Shown: positions 9,018-19,061, counted from the first letter of the stretch. The stretch is DNA of 64,000 nt from Alteromonas sp. LOR (GCF_000753865.1 NZ_JQFW01000015.1:615916-679915); one strand, 5' to 3'. Translations and numbers: made by a program. The notes: generated by a model not told the origin, from the sequence alone.

Positions 9018-9680
9018 ATGGAACACGTCTTTTCAGGTGTTGCGAAGTTTCAAAAAGAAGTTTATCCAAACAAAAAAGCAACCTTTCAAAAATTAGCGAA
9101 TGGTCAAAACCCAGAAGTTCTTTTCATCACGTGCTCAGATTCTCGTATTGACCCGAACTTAGTTACTCAAACCGATCCGGGCGAGCTTTTCATTTGTCGT
9201 AATGCGGGCAATATTGTTCCTCCTCATAGCAATCAAACCGGTGGCATGACAGCGTCTATTGAATTTGCGGTAGCTGCCCTAGGCGTTTCCCACATTGTTG
9301 TATGTGGTCATACAGATTGTGGTGCTATGAAAGGCGCTATCAGCCCTGAAGGTTTAGATTCATTACCTCATGTAAAGGAGTGGTTAGGTCACTGCCGCGC
9401 AGCGACCGACGTTGTTAAAGAACGTTGTGGTCACGATAAACTATCGATTGACGATCTAGAGGCGGTGACAAAAGAAAACGTATTGCAACAAATACAGCAC
9501 CTTCGCACTCATCCTGCAGTGGCAGCTAAAATTGCGACTGGACAAGTAGAGCTTCACGGCTGGGTTTACAATATCGGTAGCGGCGACATGTTGTGTTACA
9601 GCAGCGAAGCTGGCGACTTTGTTACTATGGACCAGACAGAGGCTGAAGCGCGATTCAAACGTGCAAAATCGGCTGAATAA
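9018..9680 (+). CDS. can: Beta-class carbonic anhydrase
   Basis: 220 residues. Interconverts CO2 and bicarbonate in the cytosol. Zinc ligands and the catalytic dyad are clear: Cys39, Asp41 and Arg43 in TCSDSRIDP, then His98 and Cys101 in CGHTDCGAMKG. An ACCGGAG box precedes the ATG. Twelve nucleotides separate it from a SulP transporter, so the pair is probably an operon that imports and equilibrates inorganic carbon. Beta-CA next to SulP is a recurrent arrangement in marine bacteria. Confidence 0.95.
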   Translation: MEHVFSGVAKFQKEVYPNKKATFQKLANGQNPEVLFITCSDSRIDPNLVTQTDPGELFICRNAGNIVPPHSNQTGGMTASIEFAVAALGVSHIVVCGHTDCGAMKGAISPEGLDSLPHVKEWLGHCRAATDVVKERCGHDKLSIDDLEAVTKENVLQQIQHLRTHPAVAAKIATGQVELHGWVYNIGSGDMLCYSSEAGDFVTMDQTEAEARFKRAKSAE

Positions 9681-9692
9681 GAGGGAACATTT

Positions 9693-11330
9693 GTGGTAAA
9701 AATAAATTTTTCAAATTTAAGAGGTGATCTCACTGGTGGTTTAACCGCCGGTATCGTTGCATTGCCTCTTGCATTAGCGCTTGGTGTAGCCTCAGGTCTT
9801 GGACCTATGGCTGGCCTGTATGGTGCAATAGCTGTTGGTTTTTTTGCTGCTCTTTTTGGTGGCACACCAGCTCAAATTTCTGGTCCTACTGGGCCAATGG
9901 TGGTGGTACTTGCTGGCTTATTTGCCAGCCTGTCTGGCGATGCAAGCCTAATATTTACGGCGGTAATGCTAGCTGGTTTATTCCAGATAGCGTTTGGCTT
10001 TTTTGGGGTCGGGCAGTATATAAGGCTCGTTCCTTATCCAGTGATTTCGGGCTTCATGTCTGGGATCGGTGCCATTATTATAATTTTGCAAATCGGCCGT
10101 TTACTAGGTCATGAACCTCCAGGTGGTACCATCGGTGCGCTTTCGTATCTCCCGACAGCGTTGGCTGATATCAACTTTTCAACCCTTGCATTGGGTCTTG
10201 GTACCTTAATCGTAGCGTACAAATGGCCTGCGTCTTTAGGTAAGTATGTACCGGGTGCACTTGCTGCACTTATTATCGGAACATTAGTAAGTCTCGCGCT
10301 GAGCGTACCAGTATTAGGTGATATTCCAACTGGCTTGCCTAGCCTTCAATTGCCTGTATTTGACCAAAGCAAAATATGGCTAGTGGTTGAAGCTGCATTT
10401 GTTCTTGCGCTGTTAGGTGCTATCGATAGTCTTTTGACTTCGCTTGTTGCAGATAACATGACGCGTACTCGTCATGATAGTAATAAAGAGCTTATCGGTC
10501 AGGGTATTGGTAACACTTTTGCTGGTCTAATTGGTGGTATTGCGGGTGCAGGTGCAACCATGCGTACTGTGGTAAATATCCGAAGCGGCGGTAAGTACAA
10601 CGTGTCTGGTATGGTGCATGCGTTGGTATTACTTGGCATCGTTTTGGGTTTAAGTCCTCTTGCGGCTCAAATTCCTCACGCTGTGCTAGCCGGTATATTG
10701 GTAAAAGTTGGACTAGACATTATCGACTGGGGCTACCTAAAACGTGGTCACAAAGGCCCGCGTTGGGACTTCGCCTTAATGATTCTTGTATTATCACTGA
10801 CGGTATTTGTAGACCTTATCACCGCAGTGGGCGTAGGTGTTGTGCTTGGAGCTCTAGCGTATGTTAGACAAGTCGCACAGCTTCAAATTGAAGAGCTGCA
10901 AAAGATACCTCAAGATCTTAACGACCCTAAAGAGAATGGATTACTTGAAGAACTAAAAGACAAAGTGTCTATCTTTAGCTTCGGTGGTCCATTGAGCTTT
11001 GGTGCGGCAGCTGATTTAGGTCACCGTGTTCGCGAGCGTGTTCAGCCTGGCAGTAAGTTCACTATTTTGGACTTCTCACGGGTACCTTTGATGGATGTAT
11101 CTGCAGCAATGGCAGTTGATACAGTAACATCAGACGCACTAGCGGCAGGAAGACAGTTGATAATTTGTGGTGCCAACGAAAAGCTCAACAAAGTACTTGA
11201 GGGTGTTAATGAAGCTCACCCAGGCATTCCTAACTTTGAGACGCTACACGACGCGCTGCTGTATGCAAAAAAGAAAGTAGGCGGGAGTGACGATAGCAAA
11301 CCATCGCTGCAAGCCGCTGCTCAGTCGTAA
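9693..11330 (+). CDS. SulP-family inorganic anion transporter with STAS domain
   Basis: 545 residues, GTG start at 9693 with GAGGGA just upstream. The SulP core spans about residues 10-400 with the hallmark GLTAGIVALPLALALGVASGLGP, PAQISGPTGPM and later TMRTVVNIRSGG, with 10 or more hydrophobic segments. A cytoplasmic STAS domain follows (about 425-530, FTILDFSRVPLMDVSAAMAVD). Substrates in this family include bicarbonate, sulfate and dicarboxylates; the adjacent carbonic anhydrase argues for bicarbonate. An intrinsic terminator begins 20 nt after the stop. Confidence 0.92.
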   Translation: MVKINFSNLRGDLTGGLTAGIVALPLALALGVASGLGPMAGLYGAIAVGFFAALFGGTPAQISGPTGPMVVVLAGLFASLSGDASLIFTAVMLAGLFQIAFGFFGVGQYIRLVPYPVISGFMSGIGAIIIILQIGRLLGHEPPGGTIGALSYLPTALADINFSTLALGLGTLIVAYKWPASLGKYVPGALAALIIGTLVSLALSVPVLGDIPTGLPSLQLPVFDQSKIWLVVEAAFVLALLGAIDSLLTSLVADNMTRTRHDSNKELIGQGIGNTFAGLIGGIAGAGATMRTVVNIRSGGKYNVSGMVHALVLLGIVLGLSPLAAQIPHAVLAGILVKVGLDIIDWGYLKRGHKGPRWDFALMILVLSLTVFVDLITAVGVGVVLGALAYVRQVAQLQIEELQKIPQDLNDPKENGLLEELKDKVSIFSFGGPLSFGAAADLGHRVRERVQPGSKFTILDFSRVPLMDVSAAMAVDTVTSDALAAGRQLIICGANEKLNKVLEGVNEAHPGIPNFETLHDALLYAKKKVGGSDDSKPSLQAAAQS

Positions 11331-11349
11331 TAAATAGATTACACTGGTT

Positions 11350-11386
11350 AAAAGCCTCTGCTTCGTAAAGAACCGGGGGCTTTTTT
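11350..11386 (+). terminator. Intrinsic terminator after the SulP gene
   Basis: AAAAGCCTCTG (11350-11360) pairs with CGGGGGCTTTT (11374-11384), with two G-U pairs, and is followed by T residues. It ends the can-sulP transcript. Confidence 0.85.
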
Positions 11387-11454
11387 GTGCCCTCACTGAA
11401 ATACCTTCTAAGTTACGTATTGTGTTTGAAACAAAGACCCACTACAACCAGACT

Positions 11455-11513
11455 GCCAATAGCCAATAGCCAATAGCCAATAGCCAATAGCCAATAGCCA
11501 ATAGCCAATAGCC
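11455..11513. repeat. Heptanucleotide tandem array, AGCCAAT unit
   Basis: Seven perfect AGCCAAT units (11461-11509) are flanked by a 6-nt partial copy before and a 4-nt partial copy after. The array lies in the intergenic region between the convergent SulP and M13 peptidase genes, outside any credible reading frame. Such arrays change copy number by slippage. Confidence 0.97.
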
Positions 11514-11626
11514 AGCCTCTATTCATTACAAGTCGCTATTAGGTCGTCGTCGTTGGCAATGGATGAAAGGTAAAAATAGAAGTTAAGAATAGATAGGTAA
11601 GATCAGACAAGGCTTTTAGCCCAATA

Positions 11627-11660
11627 AAAAAGCACCGTACTTACGTAGGGTGCTTTTTAG
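11627..11660. terminator. Intrinsic terminator, likely for the minus-strand peptidase gene
   Basis: AAAAAGCACC (11627-11636) and GGTGCTTTTT (11649-11658) form a perfect 10-bp stem with T tracts on both strands. It lies 127 nt beyond the pepO stop and can also back up the SulP terminator. Confidence 0.8.
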
Positions 11661-11786
11661 GTTTTTTAGAGTGCCGTTGCATAGCGTAAGAATTGCTACT
11701 TCATAGCTAATGCACTGTCAGGAAATAGGCCGATTATAGTGCTAACCGGCGCTGTCTCAGGTTAATTGACACCCAGTATAGGGTTA

Positions 11787-13862
11787 TTACCAAATACGTA
11801 CACGCTCATCTGGCGCTAGGTATAGCGCGTCACCCGGTTTAACATCAAACGCTTCATACCACGCATCATGGTTGCGAGGTGCTTGTGCACGGAAGCGGCC
11901 TGGTGCGTGTGTACCGGCACGAAGCTGGTTCAACATGCTTTGTTCAGTACGCTTTTCTTTCCAAACTTGAGCCCAAGCAAGGAAGAAACGCTGATCGCCT
12001 GTAAGACCATCAATAACTGGCGCTTCTTCACCGTTAAGGCTAAGTTTGTAAGCGTGGTAGGCCATTGCAAGACCACCTACATCACCAATGTTTTCACCTA
12101 GGCTGTTACGACCGTTGACGAAGTTGCCTTCAATGGGCTCGTACTTACTGTATTGAGCTGCAAGGGCATCTGCTTTTTCTTCGAACGCCGCGCGATCTTC
12201 GTCTGTCCACCAGTTAGTTTGTATACCCATGGCATCAGACTTTGAGCCTTGGTCATCAAAACCGTGACCCATTTCATGACCGATAACAGCACCAATGGCA
12301 CCGTAGTTAACCGCTGCGTCTGCATTTGGGTCGAAAAATGGTGGTTGAAGAATTGCCGCAGGGAAAACAATTTCGTTGAACGAGCTGTTGTAGTAAGCAT
12401 TGACTCGCTGTGGTGTCATACCCCAACGCTCACGATCGGTTTTCTCAAGCTCACGCTCTACCGATTCAGCATGGAAGAATTCACGTAAATTGCGAACATT
12501 ACCAATAAGGTCGTTGTCACTAATAGTTACGCCATCAAACGACTGCCACTCATCTGGGTAACCAATTTTAGGACGAAATGCCATTAGCTTTTCTTTGGCA
12601 TTAACCTTGGTTTCTTCTCCCATCCAATCAAGGGTATCTATACGCTCGCTTAATGCAGCACGTAAGTTTTCAACTAGCTCAGCCATTTGTGTTTTAGAGC
12701 TTTCAGGAAAATACTCATCTACGTAAATCTTGCCAATGGCAAAACCAAGCGATTGCGTACCAGACATTTGACTTAACGCACGCTTCCAACGAGGGCGCGG
12801 CTCTTGTTGACCGTTAAGCGTACGACCGTAAAAGTCGAAATTGGCCATGTACACATCTTCGGCAAGCATGTCAGCATTGTTAGAAATCGTGTGATATTTC
12901 AAATAAGATTTCCAGTCGTTTAAGTCAACTTGGTTTATCAATTTGATCACATCTTTCACAGGCTGAGGCTGAGAAATATTGAGCTCTGGTACCTTATAGC
13001 CTGACTGTGCGAAATAGACATCCCAATCGAAACCAGGGTATGCATCAGATAGCTTGCTGCGCTCAATTTGGTTTAGGGTTAGGTCACGATTACGACGTTT
13101 TTCACGAGGCCACTGAACTTCAGCTAGCTGAGTTTCTAGTGCCATAATATTCGCTGCTTTTGTGCCCGCGTCTTCTACGCCAGCTAAGGTAAGCATCTCT
13201 TCAATGTGTGCTACATAGGCTTCGCGAATTTTTACAAAGCGCTCACTATCGCTTAGGTAGTAGTCGCGATCGGGAAGACCAATACCACCAACACCTACAC
13301 TTAACTGATATTCATTGGGGTCAAGACGGTTGTACCACATGCCGCCACCAATAGGCGTGCTATAACCGTATAGCCAGCTTTTACCGAAGGCTGCGGTTAG
13401 GTCTTTTGTGCTCTCTATACTATCAATGTCGCTTAATACATCACTAATAGGAGATAGGCCTTTTTCATTGATGCTCTCTGTGTCCATAAAGGCAACGTAG
13501 AAATCTCTTACTAACTTTTCATCAGCGTTAAGCGTTTCCTTTTCTGTCAGACCATCGATAATGCTTTTTACCTGCTCTTCGCTGCGTTCAGCTAAGCCTG
13601 TAAATGCGCCATAGCGCGTTTTATCAGCAGGGAGTTCATAGTTGTCATACCAAGTGCCACTGGCATACATAAAGAAATCGTCACCTGGCTTAACCGCTTC
13701 ATTTCGGGCAGAAAGATCAACACCAAACGAGCCAAGTTCTGCTTCGGCTTTTGCTTCAGCAGGCTCTGCTTTGGTCATTTGTTCTTTGACTTGCTCTGGT
13801 TGAGAGCAACCAGCCAGGCCAAGTGATGCCGCAATCGCTACGGCAAGGAGTTTATATTTCAT
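11787..13862 (-). CDS. pepO: M13 (neprilysin-like) metallopeptidase, lipoprotein
   Basis: 691 residues from MKYKLLAVAIAASLGLAGCSQ. The lipobox LAGC shows export and lipid anchoring at the cell envelope. Catalytic motifs are intact: NAYYNSSFNEIVFPA, zinc motif HEMGH in VIGHEMGHGFDDQG, and the third ligand in GENIGDVGGL. M13 peptidases cut short peptides, usually before hydrophobic residues. The frame extends upstream to 13910, but this would bury the signal sequence, so I use 13862. It follows the FemAB/GNAT-like gene by 19 nt on the same strand and is probably its operon partner. Confidence 0.93.
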   Translation of the reverse strand: MKYKLLAVAIAASLGLAGCSQPEQVKEQMTKAEPAEAKAEAELGSFGVDLSARNEAVKPGDDFFMYASGTWYDNYELPADKTRYGAFTGLAERSEEQVKSIIDGLTEKETLNADEKLVRDFYVAFMDTESINEKGLSPISDVLSDIDSIESTKDLTAAFGKSWLYGYSTPIGGGMWYNRLDPNEYQLSVGVGGIGLPDRDYYLSDSERFVKIREAYVAHIEEMLTLAGVEDAGTKAANIMALETQLAEVQWPREKRRNRDLTLNQIERSKLSDAYPGFDWDVYFAQSGYKVPELNISQPQPVKDVIKLINQVDLNDWKSYLKYHTISNNADMLAEDVYMANFDFYGRTLNGQQEPRPRWKRALSQMSGTQSLGFAIGKIYVDEYFPESSKTQMAELVENLRAALSERIDTLDWMGEETKVNAKEKLMAFRPKIGYPDEWQSFDGVTISDNDLIGNVRNLREFFHAESVERELEKTDRERWGMTPQRVNAYYNSSFNEIVFPAAILQPPFFDPNADAAVNYGAIGAVIGHEMGHGFDDQGSKSDAMGIQTNWWTDEDRAAFEEKADALAAQYSKYEPIEGNFVNGRNSLGENIGDVGGLAMAYHAYKLSLNGEEAPVIDGLTGDQRFFLAWAQVWKEKRTEQSMLNQLRAGTHAPGRFRAQAPRNHDAWYEAFDVKPGDALYLAPDERVRIW

Positions 13863-13881
13863 ATGGTTTCTCATTTTAGTT

Positions 13882-15090
13882 TTATGTGTCGTCGTTAGGA
13901 TGAATGACACTTTTTGTTTTTAAAGTAGGCACAAATTCCTGGTTAAAAGGTAAAGCATTCTGTGCCTGATTAAAATAGTGGGCGATATGTTCGTTTTCTT
14001 GCTGTAAAAAATTTGCGACAGCATCGTGGAAAGCAGACTCAAACAACTGGTGTTTGGACTGACAGTAAATAGGCTCAAACCCCCGCAATATTTTATGTTC
14101 GCCTTGAGTGCCTGGGTTGAAACGAGTGAGCTTATTGTTTATCGCAAACTCGATACCTTCGAAATAACAGCATGCAAAATGCAGGCTATCGATATCTTTG
14201 AGTGCTCCCCAATAACGTCCATAAAGGCCAGATTCGTCGTGAAAAAATAAAGCGCTAGCCACCGGATTTCCGTGCTCAACTGCTGTAACAATAAGCAGGC
14301 GTTCACTCATAGTCGACACAAGCGTTTCAAAAAAGGCGGTATTGAGGTAGCCAAGGTGGCCACTGCGCTTTAAATAGGTAGATTGATAGCACTTGACGAA
14401 GAAGGCGAGTCTTTCTGGGGTAATGTCGCTTCCGCTGTAATGTGAAAATTGGATGCCGTTTTCAGTCAGTTTTTTTCGGGTTTTGCTTATCGATTTACGC
14501 TTTCTTGAGGTGAGGGCATTCAAAAAATCATCAAAGTGCGTGTAACCATAGTTGTGCCACTGAAATTGCACGCTGTGGCGAGTTAAATAATAGTGTTCTT
14601 TAGTTAGGAAGTTGTTTTCGCTGTCTGAAACAAATAACCAGTGTAGTGACGAGATATGCTCTTTGTATTTCGATTGGCACTGCGCTCTTAAAGTATCTGC
14701 AATTTGCGCTAATAGAGCAGGGGCGCACGTTAAACCTTCTCTTATTAGTAACCGTTTGCCTGTTACCGGAGTGAAAGGTACGGCACTTATCCATTTGGGG
14801 TAGTAGTCTATACCGTGTTGATGATAAGCATTTGCCCATGCGTGGTCGAATACGTACTCGCCATAGCTGTGTGTTTTAAGGTAGCCAGGTATCGCCATAA
14901 CAAGTTGGGCCTCATGCTCTACCGTCACATGAAACGGGCGCCATCCCGATTCTTCACTACAACACTTTGACGTTTCTAATGCATGCAAAAACTCAAATTG
15001 GAGAAATGGGCCTGCATTCTCAGCGAGAGAGTTCCAATGCGCTTTGGAGATACTTGCTATGCTGTCGTGTATTATTACTTGTTCATTCAT
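13882..15090 (-). CDS. GNAT/FemAB-type protein of the peptidogalycan biosynthesis (DUF482) family
   Basis: 402 residues. The start MNEQVIIHDSIASISKAHWNSLA and blocks such as GPFLQFEFLHALE, VFDHAWANAYHQHGIDYYPKW and FNPGTQGEHKILRGFEP are typical of the DUF482/Acetyltransf_8 family, a double GNAT fold related to FemABX aminoacyltransferases. Family annotation points to peptidoglycan or glycan precursor modification, but no member's reaction is well defined to my knowledge. It is the first gene of a two-gene unit with the M13 peptidase. Confidence 0.85.
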   Translation of the reverse strand: MNEQVIIHDSIASISKAHWNSLAENAGPFLQFEFLHALETSKCCSEESGWRPFHVTVEHEAQLVMAIPGYLKTHSYGEYVFDHAWANAYHQHGIDYYPKWISAVPFTPVTGKRLLIREGLTCAPALLAQIADTLRAQCQSKYKEHISSLHWLFVSDSENNFLTKEHYYLTRHSVQFQWHNYGYTHFDDFLNALTSRKRKSISKTRKKLTENGIQFSHYSGSDITPERLAFFVKCYQSTYLKRSGHLGYLNTAFFETLVSTMSERLLIVTAVEHGNPVASALFFHDESGLYGRYWGALKDIDSLHFACCYFEGIEFAINNKLTRFNPGTQGEHKILRGFEPIYCQSKHQLFESAFHDAVANFLQQENEHIAHYFNQAQNALPFNQEFVPTLKTKSVIHPNDDT

Positions 15091-15280
15091 AATTTCATTT
15101 AAAGTATATCAAGCGCTAGTAATGCGACTCTGTTCTTATTAAGGCTAGACTGTCGTCGGTATTACGAAATAAAATACTGCTTCAAACTAGGTCAACGGAA
15201 CCTAATCAAACCACATCACCCATGCCGTAATTTTAGTATTTGAATAATTACGGAAAACAGTAACAAGTAGGGTCACAAAA

Positions 15281-15730
15281 ATGTCAGAGTTTGACCGAAA
15301 GATCATTATCGACGCGATTACCCGCATGCTGGCACGACGAGAGCATAGCTACAGTGAGATAGTGCGTAAACTTACGCAAAAAGGCATTGAGAACGAAGCG
15401 TTCTTACCAATTCTAGATGCTTTTCGTGAAGCCGATATTCAAAGCGATGAGCGATTTGCTCAAAGCAGAGCGCGGGCGCTGTATTTAAAGGGTAAGGGCC
15501 CAAGAGTGATAAAGCTAGACCTGCAACAATACGGTGTTGATGAAGGGTATGTTCGAGAGGCTTTTGAAGAAATTGAAGCGGATTGGTTTGAAAGCGCCAA
15601 AACGGCAAAAGTGAAAAAATTTGGCGCATTCTTTGAAACAGACTTCACCTTACGTCAAAAACAAAAGCGCTTTTTACAATACCGAGGGTTTTACCAAGAG
15701 CATATAGACTATGCGGTAAGCAACGAGTGA
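15281..15730 (+). CDS. recX: RecX, regulator of RecA
   Basis: 149 residues. Three tandem three-helix RecX repeats are visible: MLARREHSYSEIVRKL, DERFAQSRARALYLKGKGPRVIKLDL and QKQKRFLQYRGFYQEHIDYAV. RecX binds along RecA filaments and limits their activity. recX-alaS-csrA is the enteric order, but recA is not upstream here; a DUF482/pepO unit on the other strand takes that place. I saw no LexA box before it. Confidence 0.9.
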   Translation: MSEFDRKIIIDAITRMLARREHSYSEIVRKLTQKGIENEAFLPILDAFREADIQSDERFAQSRARALYLKGKGPRVIKLDLQQYGVDEGYVREAFEEIEADWFESAKTAKVKKFGAFFETDFTLRQKQKRFLQYRGFYQEHIDYAVSNE

Positions 15731-15749
15731 CTAAGCGGTAAGCAACGAG
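15713..15749. repeat. Short tandem duplication across the recX stop codon
   Basis: GCGGTAAGCAACGAG occurs at 15713-15727 and again at 15735-15749 (period 22). The first copy encodes the last RecX residues and the second lies just beyond the TGA; a decayed third copy (CTGTAAGTAACAAG) follows. Confidence 0.9.
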
Positions 15750-16117
15750 ATGTTATGCTGTAAGTAACAAGTAAATGTACCGACAATTTTATTTTAGCTG
15801 CAGTTTTGTTGATGTTTAGTAAAAAATTGCCCACTACATAGCCCCCTTAGGCTTAACAGAAAACCACTATTCGTGCTATTGTTTCGCAAAATTGTGCGAG
15901 CATAACGCCACGTGACGCGGATATCTCTTTGTTCACTATTTTTACTCGACTTTTCACTTTGTTGTTTACGCACTTTTCCTTGCTATGAAATTGTTGGGTT
16001 ATAAAATTTTTGGGCAGTGGAATTGTGAGTGATTTAAGCAACTGAGTGATTTAAGCAACAATGTCGAGTAAGGGCTTCGCACCGTCTCATTAATGTATAA
16101 AGGAAGTTAGGTTTTCA
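15731..16117. other. Intergenic region recX-alaS, 387 nt, no credible gene
   Basis: The only open frame is a 62-residue minus-strand frame without a ribosome binding site or recognisable domain. The region holds the recX-end duplication and a second tandem duplication, GAGTGATTTAAGCAAC at 16027-16042 and 16044-16059 (period 17). alaS transcription probably starts here, but I cannot name a convincing promoter. Confidence 0.6.
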
Positions 16118-18715
16118 ATGACAATATCAACTGCTGACTTACGCAACAAGTTCAAAGATTATTTCAAAAGTCATGGCCATCACGCCGTCGCTAGCTCGTC
16201 ACTGGTACCTGCAGATGATCCAACGCTTCTTTTTACTAACGCAGGCATGAATCAATTCAAAGACACCTTGTTAGGCGCAGATAAGCGCAGTTATTCTCGT
16301 GCAGTGTCTTCTCAGCGCTGTGTAAGAGCCGGTGGTAAACACAACGATTTAGAGAACGTAGGTTACACCGCTCGTCACCATACATTCTTTGAAATGCTGG
16401 GTAACTTTAGCTTTGGCGATTACTTCAAAAAAGAAGCTATTGAATTTGCCTGGAACTTTTTAACAAAAGAAGTGGGCCTTCCTGAAGAGAAGCTATTAGT
16501 GACTGTTTACTCTGAAGATGATGAAGCCTTTGATATTTGGGAAAATCACATTGGCGTTCCCAAAGAGAAAATCATTCGCATAAGTACCTCTGATAACTTT
16601 TGGTCTATGGGTGATACAGGGCCTTGCGGTCCATGTTCTGAAATATTTTATGATCATGGTGCACATATCTGGGGCGGTCCTCCTGGTACGCCAGAGGAAG
16701 ACGGCGATCGTTTCATTGAAATATGGAACCTAGTATTCATGCAGTACAACAAGCAGGCTGATGGCAGCATGGAGCCCTTACCTGCACCCTCTATCGATAC
16801 CGGTATGGGACTTGAGCGTATTTCTGCCATTTTGCAAAACGTGCACAGCAACTACGAAATCGATTTATTTCAAAATCTTATCAAGTCAGCGGCGTCAATT
16901 GTCGGTACCGATGATTTAGAGAATAAATCATTGCGAGTGATTGCTGATCATATTCGTTCGTGCAGCTTCTTAATTTGTGATGGTGTTATGCCGTCTAACG
17001 AAGGTCGCGGCTATGTACTTCGTCGTATTATCCGCCGTGCTGTTCGCCATGGCTATAAGCTAGGTGCTGATGATATCTTTTTCTACAAACTGGTAGCCTC
17101 ATTGGCCACTGAGATGGGCGAAGCGTACCCAGAGCTCGTTGACCAAAAGCCAGTAGTAGAAAAAGTACTTCGCGTGGAAGAAGAGCAGTTTAGTAAGACA
17201 CTTGCCCGCGGAATGGCAATGCTTAACGAGACCCTTGAAACATTAGAAGGCGATACTATCCCAGGCGATGTTGTGTTCAAGCTTTACGACACCTACGGGT
17301 TCCCTGTTGACTTGACCAACGACGTAGCAAGAGAGCACGAGCTTAAAATTGACGAGGCAGGCTTTGAGTCTGCTATGCAGCAGCAGCGAGCAAGGGCGCA
17401 ACAAGCGAGTAATTTTGGTACCGACTACAATAATAGATTGGTAGTTGAACAGGAAACCGCCTTTACGGGTTACACCGACGTTGACGGCAGTGCAACGGTT
17501 GTTGAGCTAATTGCGAACAATGAATTCGTCGCCACCTTAGAAGACGGTCAAGAAGGTGTTGTGGTGCTAAACAGCACGCCGTTTTATGCGGAAAGCGGTG
17601 GTCAATCTGGTGATAAAGGCATACTAAGCGTAGCAGGTGGTGAATTCGTTGTATCAGACACTCAAAAGATGGGTAAAGCATTCGCTCATAGAGGGGTTGC
17701 TAAAGGTACAGTGAAAAAAGGTGATACAGCTACCGCATCTATTGATGTGGCCAACCGAGAAGCAATTAAAAAGAACCACAGTGCGACTCACTTATTACAT
17801 GCTGCTCTTCGCGAGATACTGGGCGAGCACGTAACGCAAAAAGGCTCTTTAGTTGAGGCTCCTCGCTTGCGCTTTGACTTCTCTCACTTTGAAGCCGTGA
17901 CGCCACAGCAAATTGCGCAAATAGAGCGTCGAGTCAATGAACAAATCAGAGAAAACCATGTCCTATCTACAGAGCTAATGGAGCTTGAGGACGCAAAAGC
18001 GTCAGGCGCAATGGCGTTGTTCGGTGAAAAGTACGACGAAAAAGTGCGCGTTGTAAAGATGGGACCGTTTTCTGTAGAGCTTTGCGGCGGTACTCACGTA
18101 ACGAGAACCGGTGATATTGGTTTGCTTAAAATTACCAGCGAGGCAGGTATCGCATCTGGCGTGCGTCGTTTAGAAGCAGTGACAGGCGAAGAGGCCCTAA
18201 GTGTAATGCAAAACCAGCAGGCTACGCTTGCGTCGCTATCGGCAATGTTGAAAACAGACACTGCCAATGTGCTAGACAGGGTAGCAACATTACAAAATCA
18301 TACTAAAGAGTTAGAGAAAGCACTCACTGCGGCCAAACAAAAACTGGCAAGTCAGCAAGGTGCTGATATGCTTAGTAATACGGTAGAAATAAATGGCGTA
18401 AAAGTGCTAGTCGCTAATTTAGAAGGTGTGGAAGCTAAGTCATTGCGTTCAATGATGGATGATATAAAGAACCGAATCGGCGAAGGCATCGTAGTATTAG
18501 GTGTAGCAAATGATTCAAAAGTTAATCTTATTGTTGGTGTTACCAAAAACCTTACTAGTCAGGTAAAAGCCGGCGAGTTGGTGAACTTCATTGCCTCGCA
18601 AGTTGGCGGCAAAGGTGGCGGTAGACCTGACATGGCTCAGGCAGGTGGCGACAAACCTGAGAATCTCAATCAGGCGTTAGATTCGGTTAACGCTTGGTTA
18701 CAAGATAAGCTATAA
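16118..18715 (+). CDS. alaS: Alanine--tRNA ligase
   Basis: 865 residues, full length. Class II catalytic core at the N-terminus ([33 protein letters not shown], and [12 protein letters not shown] near residue 230). The editing domain has the zinc motif [11 protein letters not shown] with a downstream LCGGTHV cysteine. The C-terminal C-Ala domain ends [15 protein letters not shown]. It charges tRNA-Ala and removes mischarged Ser/Gly. AAGGAAG lies 10 nt before the ATG. It is followed by csrA after 132 nt, as in E. coli. Confidence 0.98.
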   Translation: MTISTADLRNKFKDYFKSHGHHAVASSSLVPADDPTLLFTNAGMNQFKDTLLGADKRSYSRAVSSQRCVRAGGKHNDLENVGYTARHHTFFEMLGNFSFGDYFKKEAIEFAWNFLTKEVGLPEEKLLVTVYSEDDEAFDIWENHIGVPKEKIIRISTSDNFWSMGDTGPCGPCSEIFYDHGAHIWGGPPGTPEEDGDRFIEIWNLVFMQYNKQADGSMEPLPAPSIDTGMGLERISAILQNVHSNYEIDLFQNLIKSAASIVGTDDLENKSLRVIADHIRSCSFLICDGVMPSNEGRGYVLRRIIRRAVRHGYKLGADDIFFYKLVASLATEMGEAYPELVDQKPVVEKVLRVEEEQFSKTLARGMAMLNETLETLEGDTIPGDVVFKLYDTYGFPVDLTNDVAREHELKIDEAGFESAMQQQRARAQQASNFGTDYNNRLVVEQETAFTGYTDVDGSATVVELIANNEFVATLEDGQEGVVVLNSTPFYAESGGQSGDKGILSVAGGEFVVSDTQKMGKAFAHRGVAKGTVKKGDTATASIDVANREAIKKNHSATHLLHAALREILGEHVTQKGSLVEAPRLRFDFSHFEAVTPQQIAQIERRVNEQIRENHVLSTELMELEDAKASGAMALFGEKYDEKVRVVKMGPFSVELCGGTHVTRTGDIGLLKITSEAGIASGVRRLEAVTGEEALSVMQNQQATLASLSAMLKTDTANVLDRVATLQNHTKELEKALTAAKQKLASQQGADMLSNTVEINGVKVLVANLEGVEAKSLRSMMDDIKNRIGEGIVVLGVANDSKVNLIVGVTKNLTSQVKAGELVNFIASQVGGKGGGRPDMAQAGGDKPENLNQALDSVNAWLQDKL

Positions 18716-18806
18716 TGATAAGTGCATATAACAGTGAGTTTTTGAAGTGACACAGAAACATGGAATCACTGTGCTTCCGCTGGGTCGTGCCGGCGAGTTA
18801 GCAAAC

Positions 18807-18812
18807 TATAAT
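18807..18812 (+). promoter_or_regulatory. Candidate -10 element for csrA
   Basis: A perfect TATAAT lies 36 nt before the csrA start. The -35 region (around 18784-18790) is weak, so an activator or an extended promoter would be needed. Two GGA motifs in the leader (18831-18833, 18837-18839) overlap the ribosome binding site, as in autoregulated csrA genes. Confidence 0.45.
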
Positions 18813-18847
18813 GGAAACGTTAAATATAAAGGAACAGGAGCAAGCGA

Positions 18848-19039
18848 ATGCTTATTTTGACTCGTCGAGTTGGTGAAACGCTTATGGTTGGTGACGATGT
18901 TACTGTTACTGTGTTAGGCGTCAAAGGGAATCAGGTACGAATAGGTGTTAATGCACCAAAAGAAGTTTCTGTGCACCGTGAAGAAATATACATGCGTATT
19001 CAGGCAGAAAAAGGCGGACAGCCGGACTCTGCAGAATAA
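18848..19039 (+). CDS. csrA: CsrA/RsmA carbon storage regulator
   Basis: 63 residues. Post-transcriptional regulator that dimerises and binds GGA motifs in mRNA leaders. The sequence [20 protein letters not shown] and the RNA-contacting [10 protein letters not shown] are canonical. Its own Shine-Dalgarno AGGAG (18836-18840) lies among GGA triplets, which suggests that CsrA represses its own translation. It is followed by a strong terminator. Confidence 0.98.
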   Translation: MLILTRRVGETLMVGDDVTVTVLGVKGNQVRIGVNAPKEVSVHREEIYMRIQAEKGGQPDSAE

Positions 19040-19061
19040 ACGCTAATGTAGCTTCATTGGG

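Noticed and set aside
12098..12400. 100-residue and similar frames inside pepO, and other long frames opposite receptors, sapA and tmcA
   Set aside because: They lie wholly within well-supported genes in other frames, with no domain, start signal or codon bias of their own.
15853..16041. 62-residue minus-strand frame between recX and alaS
   Set aside because: No ribosome binding site, no recognisable domain, and it covers tandem repeats and the likely alaS leader.
18748..18856. Short GTG frame upstream of and overlapping csrA
   Set aside because: No Shine-Dalgarno, a chance peptide in the csrA leader; no similarity to lysC, which sits here in some relatives.
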